NCBI GenBank assembly: GCA_905178155.1
Contig: CAJINV010000007.1
Span: forward strand, 452,732 to 516,731
From: Amoebophrya sp. A120
Taxonomy: Eukaryota; Sar; Dinophyceae; Syndiniales; Amoebophryaceae
Direction: 5' to 3'
Length of the DNA: 64,000 bases
Shown here: positions 10,889 through 21,794 of the stretch, piece after piece
Numbering within the stretch: the first letter of the stretch is position 1
Layout of the letters: each line of letters opens with the position of its first letter
The notes under the pieces: model-generated
What the model was told of the DNA's origin: nothing
Database searches by the model: none
What the model saw: the letters and a program-made list of their open reading frames with translations, nothing else
Made by a program: the position numbers and the translations under genes

Positions 10889-13368
10889 ATGTCCAATCTT
10901 ACTGCCATAGGAGCTACAACAGCAGCGGCATCTACTCCCGCGATGATAATGAAAAACCTCACCACTTCGCAAATCCGTGCGATTGCGGAGCTTCTGGACT
11001 CGCCGGAAACCAAGCAGCAGGTGCGACAAGAAGGAACCGCGGATCGCCGGGTCGCGGAGTGCTTCAGTACAGTTCTGAAGAATCCGATAGAGAATTACAG
11101 CAGCGGTACTTCTGGCCAGCACGGGGAGGAAATCGAAGTCGAAGTCGAGCCTACACTTGAATTATTTCCTCACAACTTCACCGCGGCAGAATGGCGATCC
11201 TGGGTGATCTCGCAGATGAAAAATTCCCGACCGGGTGTTCCAGAAGAAGCTGCGACATCAATCACGACCGACGCAGAACTGCTCTTAACCGACGAACTGG
11301 AGCTCTTGGCGCAGCGGGTGGGGAAAATTCAAAACTACGCGGATTTCAACGCAGTGAATGATTACAAGAAGGATGACGAACTACTTGGTACGGAGAAAGT
11401 GCGAAGGGAGCGGGAGACTGAGTTTTTGCAGGAATTACAGCAGCGGTTTGCTCTGTTCCTCTCAGCCGGAGCTGCATCTGATGTTGAGAAAAACGAGGAC
11501 CGCGCGGCGGGGAGCCGTGCTGCTGGCAACTATGCGAGACCACGACCAACAAGAACTGCAGTGGAGGCGCAGCGACAGCTGTACGTTGAGTTTCTAATCA
11601 AGTGCTTCGAAGAGGAGTGTCGAAAGCTGTTCAATGGAATGAAAGACGCCGCCGCCGTTTCAGTCACCCGTTTAAAAGAAGACAGTCAAGAAGAACAAGA
11701 ACTCCATGCGGAAAATTATACTAGAAGCGGCAATTGCTTCTTTGGCCTGCGGATTCGGAATCTTTCCCTGCCGAGGTTGTTTCCCGTGAGCGTTGAGGTT
11801 GACAATGATAAAACACCAGAGCTGGAATCAGACAAGCAAAAGCGGAAGCAAAATATCATCACCCTCCTCGAACTGCTGCTCACCCACTGCGGTGTGGTTT
11901 GTTTTGAGAACCAAAATGACTTCACGCCCGTATCCTGAGCAAAAACGTCCCCACCCCTAGATTCTCATGCAAATGCGCAATAACGGGAACATTTGTGATG
12001 CGCATCTCGAGGAGAGGCGACTCCAGACGTGTTTTGGCATCTGTAATGCTGTAAACAGGATTAGAAAATGGCTTTCTCATGCGGCTTTCCTAGCTAACCA
12101 GCACTACCCTGCAGCTAGCTAACCAGCACTACCCTGCAGATGGAAACTTGCCATGCACAACTCCCAAAACTTGCAGATTTGTGTTGCAGATTGACCAACT
12201 TGACTATGGGGTGGGAACGTTTTTGCTCAGGATGCCCCGAAGAACATGTGAAAGCCTGTGAGCTGTTCGGCGGAAGGAAAGCCCACTCCACTCACTCCGT
12301 CCACTCGTTATCCCCGAGTCGCCACATCTTTCGATTGTCGAATGATCAGAAATTAGGTATAACAAACGTCGGCCCCCAGTGGCACAACGATGGGAGCTTT
12401 GAGCGCAAAATTTTTTCGCATGTGGGTTGGTTTATGGTGCAGGCGCCCGAGAGGAACGGGGAAACCTGGTTTGCCGATACGCATGAGGCTTATAAGAAGT
12501 TGACGGAGGAAGAGAAGTACGCATTGCAAAAGTATCGTAGTAGTGCAAATCGCATGACAAGTTTTTCCTAGAAGAAAAATGAAAGTTGTCATGCAGATTC
12601 AGAGAAGAAAGCAGATCTGTAATGCAAGAGTTGCATTTGCACGAGTGCGATACTTCTGCACAGGATGAGAAGGAGTATTGGGAGCGGCTTTTTTCCGTAA
12701 ATGCCACCAGCGGGGTAGTCCACCCGATGGTGTACCGGCACCCGCAGAAGATGAAAAGTAGCTTTGTGCCCCATGCGGCGGCAAGGAAAAAAGTCGCCGA
12801 CGAAGAAGATACGGCAGAAATAACAGACTATGTGAACAAGCACGTCTACCTCCATTTGGGCATGACGGGCGGTATCGTTGAGTCAACACCTGTAGAAGTC
12901 GACGACGTAGTTCTTGTCCACGATCATTCTGACAAAGCAGGTCAACAAGAAATACTGTCTCCCACCTCGTACACCCACCGACTGTTGACGAAGCCAGAAA
13001 TGGAAAAGATTTTCCATCGGTATAACGAGTTGCTAAATTCGATTTGCTACAAGCACTTCTACCGCACCAACGATTTTGTTTTGATCAACAATTTGACCGT
13101 GGCGCACCGGGCGGACGCCACGGCGAATGCGGACTTGGTGGAGAAGATTGGGTTGAGAATTCTGCACCGAGTCACGGTCAGAGGGACGGAAGATATCGAC
13201 CCGAGCGTGTGTGGTGTTGAAGGTGATTTGTCGTGCAAGGTTGCTGTCAAGACCGACTTGCCGCACACACTAGACATCTACAAGGCAAATCCGTTTAACG
13301 AAGACGGGGTTTGGGTCAGCGGCGGCTTGGGATTTCGGTGGGACGAGAATATCAAGATGCAGAATTGA
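10889..13368 (+). CDS. Gene A: TauD/TfdA-family 2-oxoglutarate-dependent dioxygenase
   Basis: Exons 10889-11930, 12240-12517 and 12673-13368 join in frame to a 671-residue protein. The first ATG in the frame is 10889. The C-terminal half is a TauD-type Fe(II)/2-oxoglutarate oxygenase: the sequence across the first join reads FTPEEHV, then comes the iron-binding WHNDGSF (His and Asp about 396 and 398), the distal His in LTVAHRAD and the 2-oxoglutarate-binding Arg in RILHRVTVRG. The ~345-residue N-terminal part is not recognised. Removal of two introners (families C and E) rebuilds the expected family sequence exactly at both joins. The substrate is unknown; the family hydroxylates small organic acids. 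Between the iron motif and the distal His lies a longer acidic insert than usual. Confidence 0.85.
11931..12234. mobile_element. introner, family C
   Basis: 304 bp. Ends CCTGAGCAAAAACG / CGTTTTTGCTCAGG, flanks GCCCG and CCCCG. Removal with one flank joins ACG CCC G to AA GAA (FTP-EEH) in gene A. Confidence 0.88.
12518..12667. mobile_element. introner, family E (150 bp)
   Basis: TSD AGAAG on both sides. Terminal GCAAAAGTATCG pairs with CGATACTTCTGC. Removal joins EEEK to EYWERLF in gene A. Confidence 0.88.
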
Positions 13369-14380
13369 GCGCGGCATTGTTTGAAGAGCAGTAATTAGTG
13401 CGAAACCTGTGTTGCCACACTGAACTTGTGAAGATGAAAAAACAATCTGTTTGTTTTTTGTGCGAGAAAATGTTTTTTCGAGAAGCAACGAGAAAATGAA
13501 AATCTCGAATGGAACAATTTGAACATTTTCTGAAACTGTCGACAGTCTTTTGGGGAATATCAATCAATGCAACCGGACCAAGAAATGAATTCCTTCGCGT
13601 GTTCATATGGTCGGTCCAACAAAACCCAGTGAAGTTCGATTGTAGTCACAAAAGTAGAAGAACTTCTAGAAAAACTAATTCCTGTGTGTAAGATAAAGCT
13701 AATCACCGTGATGAGCGGCAGATCCACTTACTTTACTTCGTTTCATAAACACTACCCGAGTGTCAGCAAACACGGCCGCAATATGTTGTGCCCGGTGCAG
13801 AGAGCACGCGGCGCTTTCTGTGTGAAAAAGCAAAATGCGTTCTTGAAATTCCGTGCTCTTTGAACGACGCACAACATCGGTGCCTCCACTGTATAGAACG
13901 AAAAAGGACAAAATTATGTCGGTTGATGTCGTGAGACCGACAAGAGAGTCTCGTGAAGATTCGGTTGTGAACGTACCAAGCTCATCTGCCCCGAAAACAA
14001 AATATCAGTCAGACGATCTGAATAAACGTCGGCTTTTCATATCTTCTGCGTCTTAATATCGGTTGGCATAATCCATGATCTATTTTCGTGCATCGTGAGC
14101 CGCTCGGTGTACTAGCTGCAGGCCGCTCTAATACTGGTTTTAGAATAAAGACTCACCGAAGTGATGTTTCATCGCCAGTTCATATTCCAGAGCCTCGTGG
14201 CGGTTCCCCCGCTTTTTAGGTACCTTGCATAGTACTGCAGGTTCATTATTCACATGATATTTCTGCTTTTTCAAAAAAGCGTTGCTACTATTCTGCTCGA
14301 GAAATAGATTCTTTTATTCCACAATTACAGTTTCTATCCCCACCACAACTATACCCTTTTCTGCGGATACAACCACAAAA
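13369..14380. other. intergenic stretch between genes A and B
   Basis: No supported gene. A 46-codon frame at 13916-14056 has no known motif and is probably chance. Confidence 0.5.
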
Positions 14381-16158
14381 ATGGATATCGTCGTGCTCGA
14401 CACGGAGAACCTCCCGGACCGCACCTATGTCTCCATTCGCATCGGAGACATGCGGCGGCAGGCTATGAGAGTGCACAACTCCCTCTCCCCCTCATTTGTA
14501 ATGCAAAATCCCAAATCCTGTTGGTGCCTTGTGGCAGTGGTTGCATTGCAAATTCTGCAAGCCCAAACAGTCCAATAGTTTGGGCATGAACTTGTCATGC
14601 ACAGACTCCACGTGTGTTGGTCGTTGTGATGCTGGTCATGCCAGACAAATGAGGGGGAGGGGGAGTCGTGCACTCTCATACAGGCCCCCTGGAAACCGAA
14701 ATCCACTTCCAAGCCAACCGCAGTGACCGAAGGCGAGGAAGCCACGACACCCGAAACCCCGTCAAAGCCGACGGCAAGTGACTCCGTGTTTCATTTTTCC
14801 AAATCCTCCCATGCGACCATGAAAGTGGACCTGTTTCAGCACCTGGGCTCTACATCGGTTGGGATGTACAGAATGAAAAACGACGACGAGCATGTGGAAG
14901 AGTTGAAGATTGCGAACACTGCTGCTATGGTGGAGAATACTAGCGAAGTTCAGGAACAAATCATGAAGTTGAAATGCAAATGCGTGTTTCAAGACGAGAG
15001 AGTGGACGAAATGGGCAGGCAAAAGCGGCAGAGCCGACACCAAGTGACGCTGAATGCGACGAAGTATTTGGACGATCACGAGATTCAGCCGACATTGCAA
15101 GCGCTGATCCGGGCGTTGTTGGATAAACAGTATTTGAATTTCTTTGCTTGTCTTCATGCGTCATTCGCATAGACTTTGGTTTTTGAAACATACATGGAGC
15201 AATAATTACGAACCGAAAATTCAAGTTTGTTTCACAACCCAAACCAAAACTACTGTACAGGCCCGAAGACGCGCTCGCCTTCATGGTGAGCCACTTGAAC
15301 AAACTCCGCGGGATTGACGATGCCGCTCCGGCCCCCGCCCCGGAAGGCGAGGGGACGATTGCGGTGGAAGAAACTACTGCGGTGGAGGTTGCTGCGGCGG
15401 GGCAGGACGAGCAGCCGCCGGCAGAAGATGTTACTACCCCTGGTCCACCGGCGGAGGAAAGCGGTCCGGCGGCAGCTGAAGAGCCTGCGGCGGCGGTTGA
15501 AGAAGCTCCGGCTACTGCTGATGCCGTTGATACAGCTGCGGCGGAGGAAGCGCCTGCTCCTCCGGCGGCCGAGGAGGAAGCTATTGCTCCCGCGGCCGAG
15601 GAGGGTGAAGCTGCGCAGCCGGCGGGTGACGAAGCTGCCGCGGCGGAGGTGACGGAAGAACAAGCTCCTGCTGCCGCGGAAGAAGCAGCTGCGCCGGCTG
15701 CCGAGGATGAAGCTGCTGCACCCGCGGCGGCGGACGAAGCTGCTGCTGCGGCTGAGGAAACGCCGGCTGCCGCGGCTGAGGAAACGCCGGCTGCGGCGGA
15801 AGAGGAGCCGGCTACCGCTCCGGAGGAAGCAGCGCCCGCTGCGGAAGAGACGCCGGCCGTGGCGGAGGTAGAACAATCACCTCCAGCTGAAGCAGAGCCG
15901 GTAGCCGCGGCCGAAGAAGCCCCCGCAACTGCCGCTCCGGAATCTACCGAGCCAGAAGCTGCCGGAGGTGAAGGACCTGCGCCCGAAGAGGCTACGGCGG
16001 CAGAAGAAACTCCTGCCGCACCCGCGGCGGAAGAAGAAGCTCCTGCTGATGTTGTACCCGCGGCGGAAGAAGCTGCAGCGGCTGCTGCTCCGGAAGAAGC
16101 ACCTGCGGCTGAAGCGGCGGCAGAAGAAGTGCCTGCTGAGTCCGAGGCTGCGGCTTAA
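14381..16158 (+). CDS. Gene B: protein with Dpy-30/RIIa-like motif and Ala/Glu/Pro-rich tail
   Basis: Exons 14381-14463, 14686-15129 and 15261-16158 give 474 residues. The N-terminal ~110 residues (LDTENLPDRTYVSIRIGD) weakly resemble a C2-type beta-sandwich. Residues about 150-175 hold YLDDHEIQPTLQALIRALL followed across the second join by PEDALAFMVSHL, the helix pattern of Dpy-30/RIIa dimerisation domains, which dock to anchoring helices, often in cilia or chromatin complexes. The last ~280 residues are almost only Ala, Glu and Pro with degenerate EEAPAA repeats, so they are probably disordered. The first intron is an introner; the second (15130-15260) is an ordinary GT-AG intron. Function beyond docking is not inferable. 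Confidence 0.75.
14464..14680. mobile_element. introner, family F
   Basis: 217 bp, TSD CAGGC both sides. Ends GAGAGTGCACAACTCCC / GGGAGTCGTGCACTCTC. Removal joins RRQA to PWKPK in gene B. Confidence 0.9.
15130..15260 (+). other. canonical GT-AG intron of gene B
   Basis: 131 nt beginning GTATTTG and ending CTGTACAG, without terminal inverted repeat. Joining CA to G restores a Dpy-30-like LLDKQPEDALAF. Confidence 0.75.
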
Positions 16159-17097
16159 GGGGAGAGGGAAGAGACTGAGAGTTTGCATTTTCTATATTGA
16201 AAATTTCACGCGGGGGCCGTTGTATTCTTTCGTTGACAACATCACATGCATTTACCTGTTTTTGACCTTGTGGTCCAATTTTGTACATTACTGTTTTTTC
16301 TCAGCACGACGGCACACTCTAGTATTTGTGCTTTACGACGCCGGAGGCGCAGTTCTATCATTCGTTACGGTTTAGTCCTGGGGTTTCAGTCCTCGAAAGC
16401 GCCAGTATTTTTCATGAAGCTCTTTATTTCAACTTTGCAAAGTACGCGCGTAGCAGCATCAAAAAGCAAATGTAGTACATTCGCACACCATAAGCTACAG
16501 AGTTTTTGTGAAGCTGCGCAGCTCAGCTTCCAATCGCAAACACGGTAGTATTTCCGTCTTGTGGACTGAACATCTTTAGAATTCTTGTGTCACCTACTTA
16601 ACGCATTTACATTTTCTTTCTTTCGCACACAAAATTTTTACATGACGACCACGCCGGGGGCTTTGAAAAGCGGAGGTGAAACCTAAATAGAAAAAGCAGA
16701 AGACTTTGTTCGCAGCGGTGCCCTTTACATGAGTGAACGGCAGCAATTTTTTGCTGGCACGGAAGAAGGCGCGCAAGAGAGATTATGAGTGCGAAGAAGT
16801 GCAGGTCCTGGTTCATAGTTCTCCAAAAAATCTGAGAGGAGATGCCGTGCCGACTGATACCGCAACAGAGAAATGAGCCGGCAAATCTGAAGACCTTGCT
16901 GAGAGACCACGGCCGTGCGTAGGAGGGGATGCAGGAATGGATAAATACCTGTGTGGTTCTTGTACGCGGCGCTATTATTAATCTATCGGTCACCGGGAAG
17001 AAATTGAAATCTAGAAACCAGAAAAAAACTCAATGGACACTTGAAATACGTAAACGCAGAGAGGTATAACAATCACTTGGCAGAGAACAACCGAAAG
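16159..17097. other. intergenic stretch between genes B and C
   Basis: Nothing supported was found in about 940 bases. Only short frames without motifs. Confidence 0.5.
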
Positions 17098-20000
17098 ATG
17101 AACTTACTGCGCGTGGGCCGCGCGTTGCCCGCGCGGTGCTTGACCGTGCTTCTTTCGCTAATCCAAAGCGTCATGGCGGCGGACTGGTATGTGCTCTACG
17201 CCGGCGACCTTCCGGTGTACATGTCGTCGGTCTGCCGGCTCAGGTGGCTTCTGATCACAAACGGGGTCAGCAAAGACAAGGTATAGAAGAAGAACTTCTG
17301 AATCATTGCTGGTACTATCTGTCATGCAAAACTCGCAAGAAGCACCTGCCTTGTGATGCGCGGCAAATGTAGTTGTGCAACTACACAGAGCAACATCGGA
17401 AAAAACAGATCATCACTTTCGGAAACAAAATAAAAAACTACCCGACTTTCGACGGCCTTCCCGCACCGGATGCAGCCTGCGAGCCAGATTTCACCGTAAA
17501 GGATGGGGTGTCGGAGAGTTTTTTCTTCAACGCTTTGAATCAAACGTATGATGGTGGGGTATCGGCCCCGAAGGTTTATGCAATGCAAAAGCATCGTACT
17601 AGTATGAATTGCATGACAATTTTTTTCTGGAAGAAAAATGAAATTTGTCATGCAGATTCAGTTAATAAAGCAGATCTGTAATGCTAGACTCGCATTTATA
17701 CGAGTGCGATACTTTTGCAATGTATAAGGTTCTAGCGACGACAAATAGCGACAACGTTTTCATGTATCTGGCAGGGGACACCGGATACGACACAATAAGG
17801 CTATGCAATGCAAAAGCATCGTACTAGTGTAGATTGCATTACGAATTAGCCCAGCATTACAAATTGAATTTGTGACGCTGATTCACCTTGAGAAATAGAG
17901 TTGTATTGCATAAACGCAACTGCTACAAGTACGACACTTTTGCACAGGATAAAGGCTCGACGGGAGCAAAAACGTCATGCACGGGTACGTGACTTTTTTA
18001 TTGCGAGAGTTTATTGTCATGCTGGAGGTTTTCGTTTTGGTTTTCCACATGAGTTTCTGTTTTGCAGGAAAGTGCAAGAATACAAGCTGGTGCATGATTC
18101 TTCTTATGTTACCCAGTGGTCAAGTAGAAATAGAAAACAAAAACAACCAAAGGTACGACCTTTTTCAGACGCTGATGGACTCCGGCACCAAATTTCGGCA
18201 AATGCGCATCTTTCTAGACGGCACGCACTTCGGGGACACCTTCATGAAGTCCGCCATCAGCAGTGCCACCACCTGGAACAGCAATGTCGCAAAGTCAATA
18301 AGGATCACAGCCTCCGTATTCAAGAAAAAAACTGTGTTAGTGTAACTTTCCTTGGCTGACAGCATCACAAATTTGCTCTGCATGACAGCGAAAACCTGTC
18401 ATGCGTCGCTTGTAAGGGAAAACACACATGACAAGAGGACTGCATGGCTGTCTGGCATGACAGGCGCAACTCTGTTGCATGTTCTGCATTACAAAGTTAC
18501 ACTTACACAGTTTTTTTCTTGCATACTCCGGCACCGGGAGCGCGGACGCGACGGGAGCACAGGCCTGTTTTTGCGCGCCACAGACTAGTGTCAGGGACGC
18601 AGTGGAGCGGTTCAGGAATTTGCACCACCTGGCAGAGAGTCGTATTTGATATTTTTTTTCAGGTGTTTCTTCTTGTCATGCAGAATGCGGCACGAGAGGG
18701 GATGTTTTTGATGCAAAAATGCATAATACACTATCAGATGACACCGACCCGCACTACTGTCTGTCCACCCGCTTTGGGCTCACTTTCACGTCCACAAACA
18801 CCGGACCCATATTGAGAGGAAAAATCTCCCCTCCCCATATCAAAATGGAAATTTGTGATGCTGATTTGTGGTCACAAATCATCTTTGTCTTGCCTATAGG
18901 GCAATAGGAGCCAACATGTGGCGCATTCCAAAGCCAATCTGTCATGCGCTTTCGGCTACTGCGAACCTGTTTTCCATGCATAATTGCTAGCCTTCTGCAT
19001 ACCCAAACAGGCTCAGAAATTGCCGCCAAGCACTTTCTGCAAGACAAACCTGATTTGTGTACTCAAATCCAGCATCAGAAACTTCGTTTTGATATGGGGT
19101 GGGGGGATATTTCCTCACAATAACCCACCTTCGAAAACCACTTCGCCGCCGTGTATGCATTGCAAATATGTCTGGGTCTGGAAGATTGAAGGAGTTTGTC
19201 ATGCAAATTTTACAGGACCATGTTGTCGGTGATGCATGCTCTGGCATTGCAGGTTCCGCGAAGGCTTTCGGCTTTGGCTTTCTCATGCCGATTCTGCATG
19301 AGAAATGGGTCATCTCCGGGAAGCAAAAATCTGAGCACCTTTATTTGCTGCTCATGCAATACAGAATTTTCTCTGCTCGCAAGTTAGCATGACAAATTCC
19401 ATTCTTTGCAGACTGCCAGACATATTTGCAATGCATACCGTGAAAAACTCCACAACGTCTGGGGAGTACATCGCGGCCTCAAGTTATCCAAGAAAAAAAC
19501 TATGTGAGTGTAAATCTGTGATGTAGAAAAAGCAAAACTGTTGCACTTGTCATGCTGGGTCTGCGTCATAGGCTATTTTCATACGTGTTTTCACTGATAC
19601 TAGCTGCGCATGACAGGTTATTTTCCCTGTAATGCAAAACGAATTTGTGATGCTGCTCTTCCGTACAAAATTACACTTACACAGTTTCTTTCCTGGATAC
19701 AAGTTCGGAGATGGAATACGGCATTTTCCCGGAAAACACGAACGGGGACTACTTTACCTACTGCACGAACAGCACAGCCTATCGCAGAGGAGAAAAACAG
19801 TGTTAGTGTAGGTCTGTGATGCAGAAAATGCAACACAGTATACACTTGTCATGCCACACGACGACCACGAAGTGGTCCTTTCATATGTGTTTCCACGACG
19901 TACCAGCCACGCATAACAGGTTTTCTCTGCTCTCATGCAAAGCAAATTTGTGATGCTGTCACCCCAAGAATTTTATACTAACAGCTTTTTTTTCCTGGAC

Positions 20001-21794
20001 ACAGCCACGTCCACCGGCGCGGCGGATTGCAACAACATGTACACGGCGTTTCCCTTCACCAACGCGGATAGCATTTATGCATTGCAAATATCCCTGGATG
20101 TTTGGAAAGGTGCAAACTTGTGATGCTCTCTGTCAGTTACAGAAAAATCTGTCATGCATGTTGAGCAGCGAAAGCTGTCCATGTGGGGTAAGCATTTTTG
20201 CAAAGCTGTTGCAACAAATTCTGTGATGCTACGGCCCGCCTTCCAAACCGTCTCGGCCATGCAAAAGATGCACGACAAACGTCGGCACTCTTCCAGAGGA
20301 CCCAGATATATTTGCAGCACTTGATAGCATTTACACTTTCCCCAATTACGCCTCCGGGTGCACGAAACACAACAATCTCGTCTCCACCGAGCTCCTATCA
20401 AATGCAAAAATGTCTGGGTCTGGAAACTTGTGATGCTAAAATGTGGATAATAGAAACAGTTCCGAATGCAACCCAGCATGACAACTTTCCAGAACGCTTT
20501 CGCATCGGCAATCCGCATGAGAAGCTGCGACTTTGCATGTACAAAAGAGGCCGCGACTTTTGTTGGTTATGCAATACAGATTTCCTAGGTATGGAAAGCT
20601 AGCATTACAAGCTCCAACCTTCCAGGCCGAGACATATTTGCAATGCATAGCTCCTTGGCAGCTACTACTTTGACAAAGCATTAAGGAGAAACGACAACGG
20701 GGCTTTGAAAGGGGAACTGGGCCTGCGCGTGGACGCAAAAGCGAAGCTGGACAGCTTCATCACCAGCCACCAGTGCATATGCATTGCAAATGTGTCTGGG
20801 TCCTCTGGATTTGTAATGCAAAATTTGAAAGACAGCGAGGATTTGTGATGCATGAACACGATTGGGCAGTTTTTTTGTCATGCTGTGAAACTGATTTTGT
20901 CATGCGAAACACGGTAGAACTCGCAATACCAAGCGAAAAACTCGTGATGCGTAGACGCCGTAGAAGACACCGCTCTGCCATGCATGACTCAGCAACAGAA
21001 ATTCGTTGCGTCTCTCGAGACCCAGACATATTTGCATTTGATAGTGCACGCAAGTCGGCTGTCTCGACACGACCGTTTCCCTCACGACGGCCGCAGAAAA
21101 CGCGTGCTTCAAGGACTTGTTCGCAATAGTCCAGTCGGGGACGGGGGCGCCAGGTACATAAGTAAGTACTTAAGTAACTCTGGTGCGCCAGATGAAGAAA
21201 GGATTTGAAGATTTGTATATGCATGAAAGAACACGACCGTACAAGAAACGCTTTCTCAACATGCTTGCTGACATTCTGAATAGTTACAACATGACCATAA
21301 AAATCCACCGATCAGGTTACTCCGCCTACACGCTGAAAACGTGGACGCTTCCGTTGGCCAACATGTGCAAGCAGCATAGCGCCGCAACACTAAAAACGGA
21401 TTTGACGGCTCTACTCACGTCCAGCGGAGGCAACGAGGCGGCGAAGGCGACGAATAACGCAGACGTGAGTTTCATTCTAGCCATCGTGGGCTTTGCGGTG
21501 TCGGGGGCGTTGTATCTGTTCTTCATGTTTTTCGACACCAGAACGATGGAGGACACGGAGGAAATGCAGGTAAGGGTTTTTAGTTGAGGTTTGTCATGCG
21601 AACAACCTATGCATCAAAATCAAATACAACCAAAAATCGTCATCCACGGTTCTCCGGCATGAGCGTGAGTAAGTATCTGACCACTTTGAAAACGAAAATC
21701 ATCCCAGGCCATCAAAGACAAGGAGCAGTCTCGGGCGGCGGGGCGAAAATTGCTGCAAGAGCACGACCGGGCGCACGGGGCCTCGCCGTTGTAG
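17098..21794 (+). CDS. Gene C: legumain/GPI8-like (C13 fold) type I membrane protein, probably catalytically dead
   Basis: Start ATG 17098, signal peptide (LTVLLSLIQSVMA). Exons: 17098-17280, 17409-17576, 17732-17801, 17957 to 18316 (one internal intron unresolved), 18531-18809 (a short intron near 18640-18685), 19128-19153, 19443-19484, 19705-19779, 20007-20075, 20332-20395, 20655-20777, 21049 to about 21131, about 21192-21569, 21708-21794. The layout DWYVLYAG, VC.L..L.TNGV, NVFMYLAGD and MRIFLDG follows peptidase C13, but the catalytic His site (GHG or DHG) reads GDT and the Cys site reads DGT. A Cys-rich ectodomain follows, then a membrane segment (FILAIVGFAVSGALYLFF) and a short charged tail ending at TAG 21792. 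It carries ten introners plus GT-AG introns. Two junctions (near 18000-18170 and 21131-21192) remain open. Confidence 0.65.
17281..17408 (+). other. canonical GT-AG intron of gene C
   Basis: 128 nt, GTATAG to AACAG. It joins VSKDK to IITFG at a codon boundary. Confidence 0.65.
17577..17726. mobile_element. introner, family E (150 bp)
   Basis: TSD AGGTT. Terminal TATGCAATGCAAAAGC pairs imperfectly with ACTTTTGCAATGTATA. Frame restored as PKV-LATT. Confidence 0.9.
17802..17951. mobile_element. introner, family E (150 bp)
   Basis: TSD AAGGC. Same length and ends as 17577-17726. Removal restores TIR-LDGSK. Confidence 0.88.
18317..18525. mobile_element. introner, family D
   Basis: 209 bp, TSD CTCCG. 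Ends CAAGAAAAAAACTGTG / CACAGTTTTTTTCTTG. Frame restored (ITAS-GTGS). Confidence 0.9.
18810..19122. mobile_element. introner, family B
   Basis: 313 bp, TSD ACCCA. Ends carry CTCCCCTCCCCATATC and its imperfect complement. Removal restores NTGP-TFEN. Confidence 0.88.
19154..19437. mobile_element. introner, family A
   Basis: 284 bp, TSD CCGTG. Ends TATGCATTGCAAATATGTC / ATTTGCAATGCATA. Frame restored (FAAV-KNST). Confidence 0.9.
19485..19699. mobile_element. introner, family D
   Basis: 215 bp, TSD CAAGT. Ends TATCCAAGAAAAAAACT / AGTTTCTTTCCTGGATA. Frame restored (AASS-SEME). Confidence 0.9.
19780..20001. mobile_element. introner, family D
   Basis: 222 bp, TSD CAGCC. The right end is worn (GGACA for GGATA). 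Frame restored (NSTA-TSTG). Confidence 0.85.
20076..20326. mobile_element. introner, family A
   Basis: 251 bp, TSD GCATT. Frame restored (NADSI-YTFPN). Confidence 0.88.
20396..20649. mobile_element. introner, family A
   Basis: 254 bp, TSD GCTCC. Its interior closely matches the introners at 48530 and 48930, so these form a subfamily. Frame restored (STEL-LGSYY). Confidence 0.9.
20778..21043. mobile_element. introner, family A
   Basis: 266 bp, TSD GTGCA. Frame restored (SHQC-TQVGC). Confidence 0.9.
21570..21707 (+). other. canonical GT-AG intron of gene C
   Basis: 138 nt, GTAAGG to CCCAG. It joins TEEMQ to AIKDKEQ, the start of the last exon. Confidence 0.75.

Noticed and set aside
11931-12234. 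Introners as plain gene-killing MITE insertions
   Set aside because: Exact frame restoration at dozens of sites and conserved domains across joins argue that they are removed from transcripts.
15250-15876. 208-codon minus-strand frame rich in Arg, Ser and Phe
   Set aside because: It is the antisense shadow of the Ala/Glu-rich tail of gene B.
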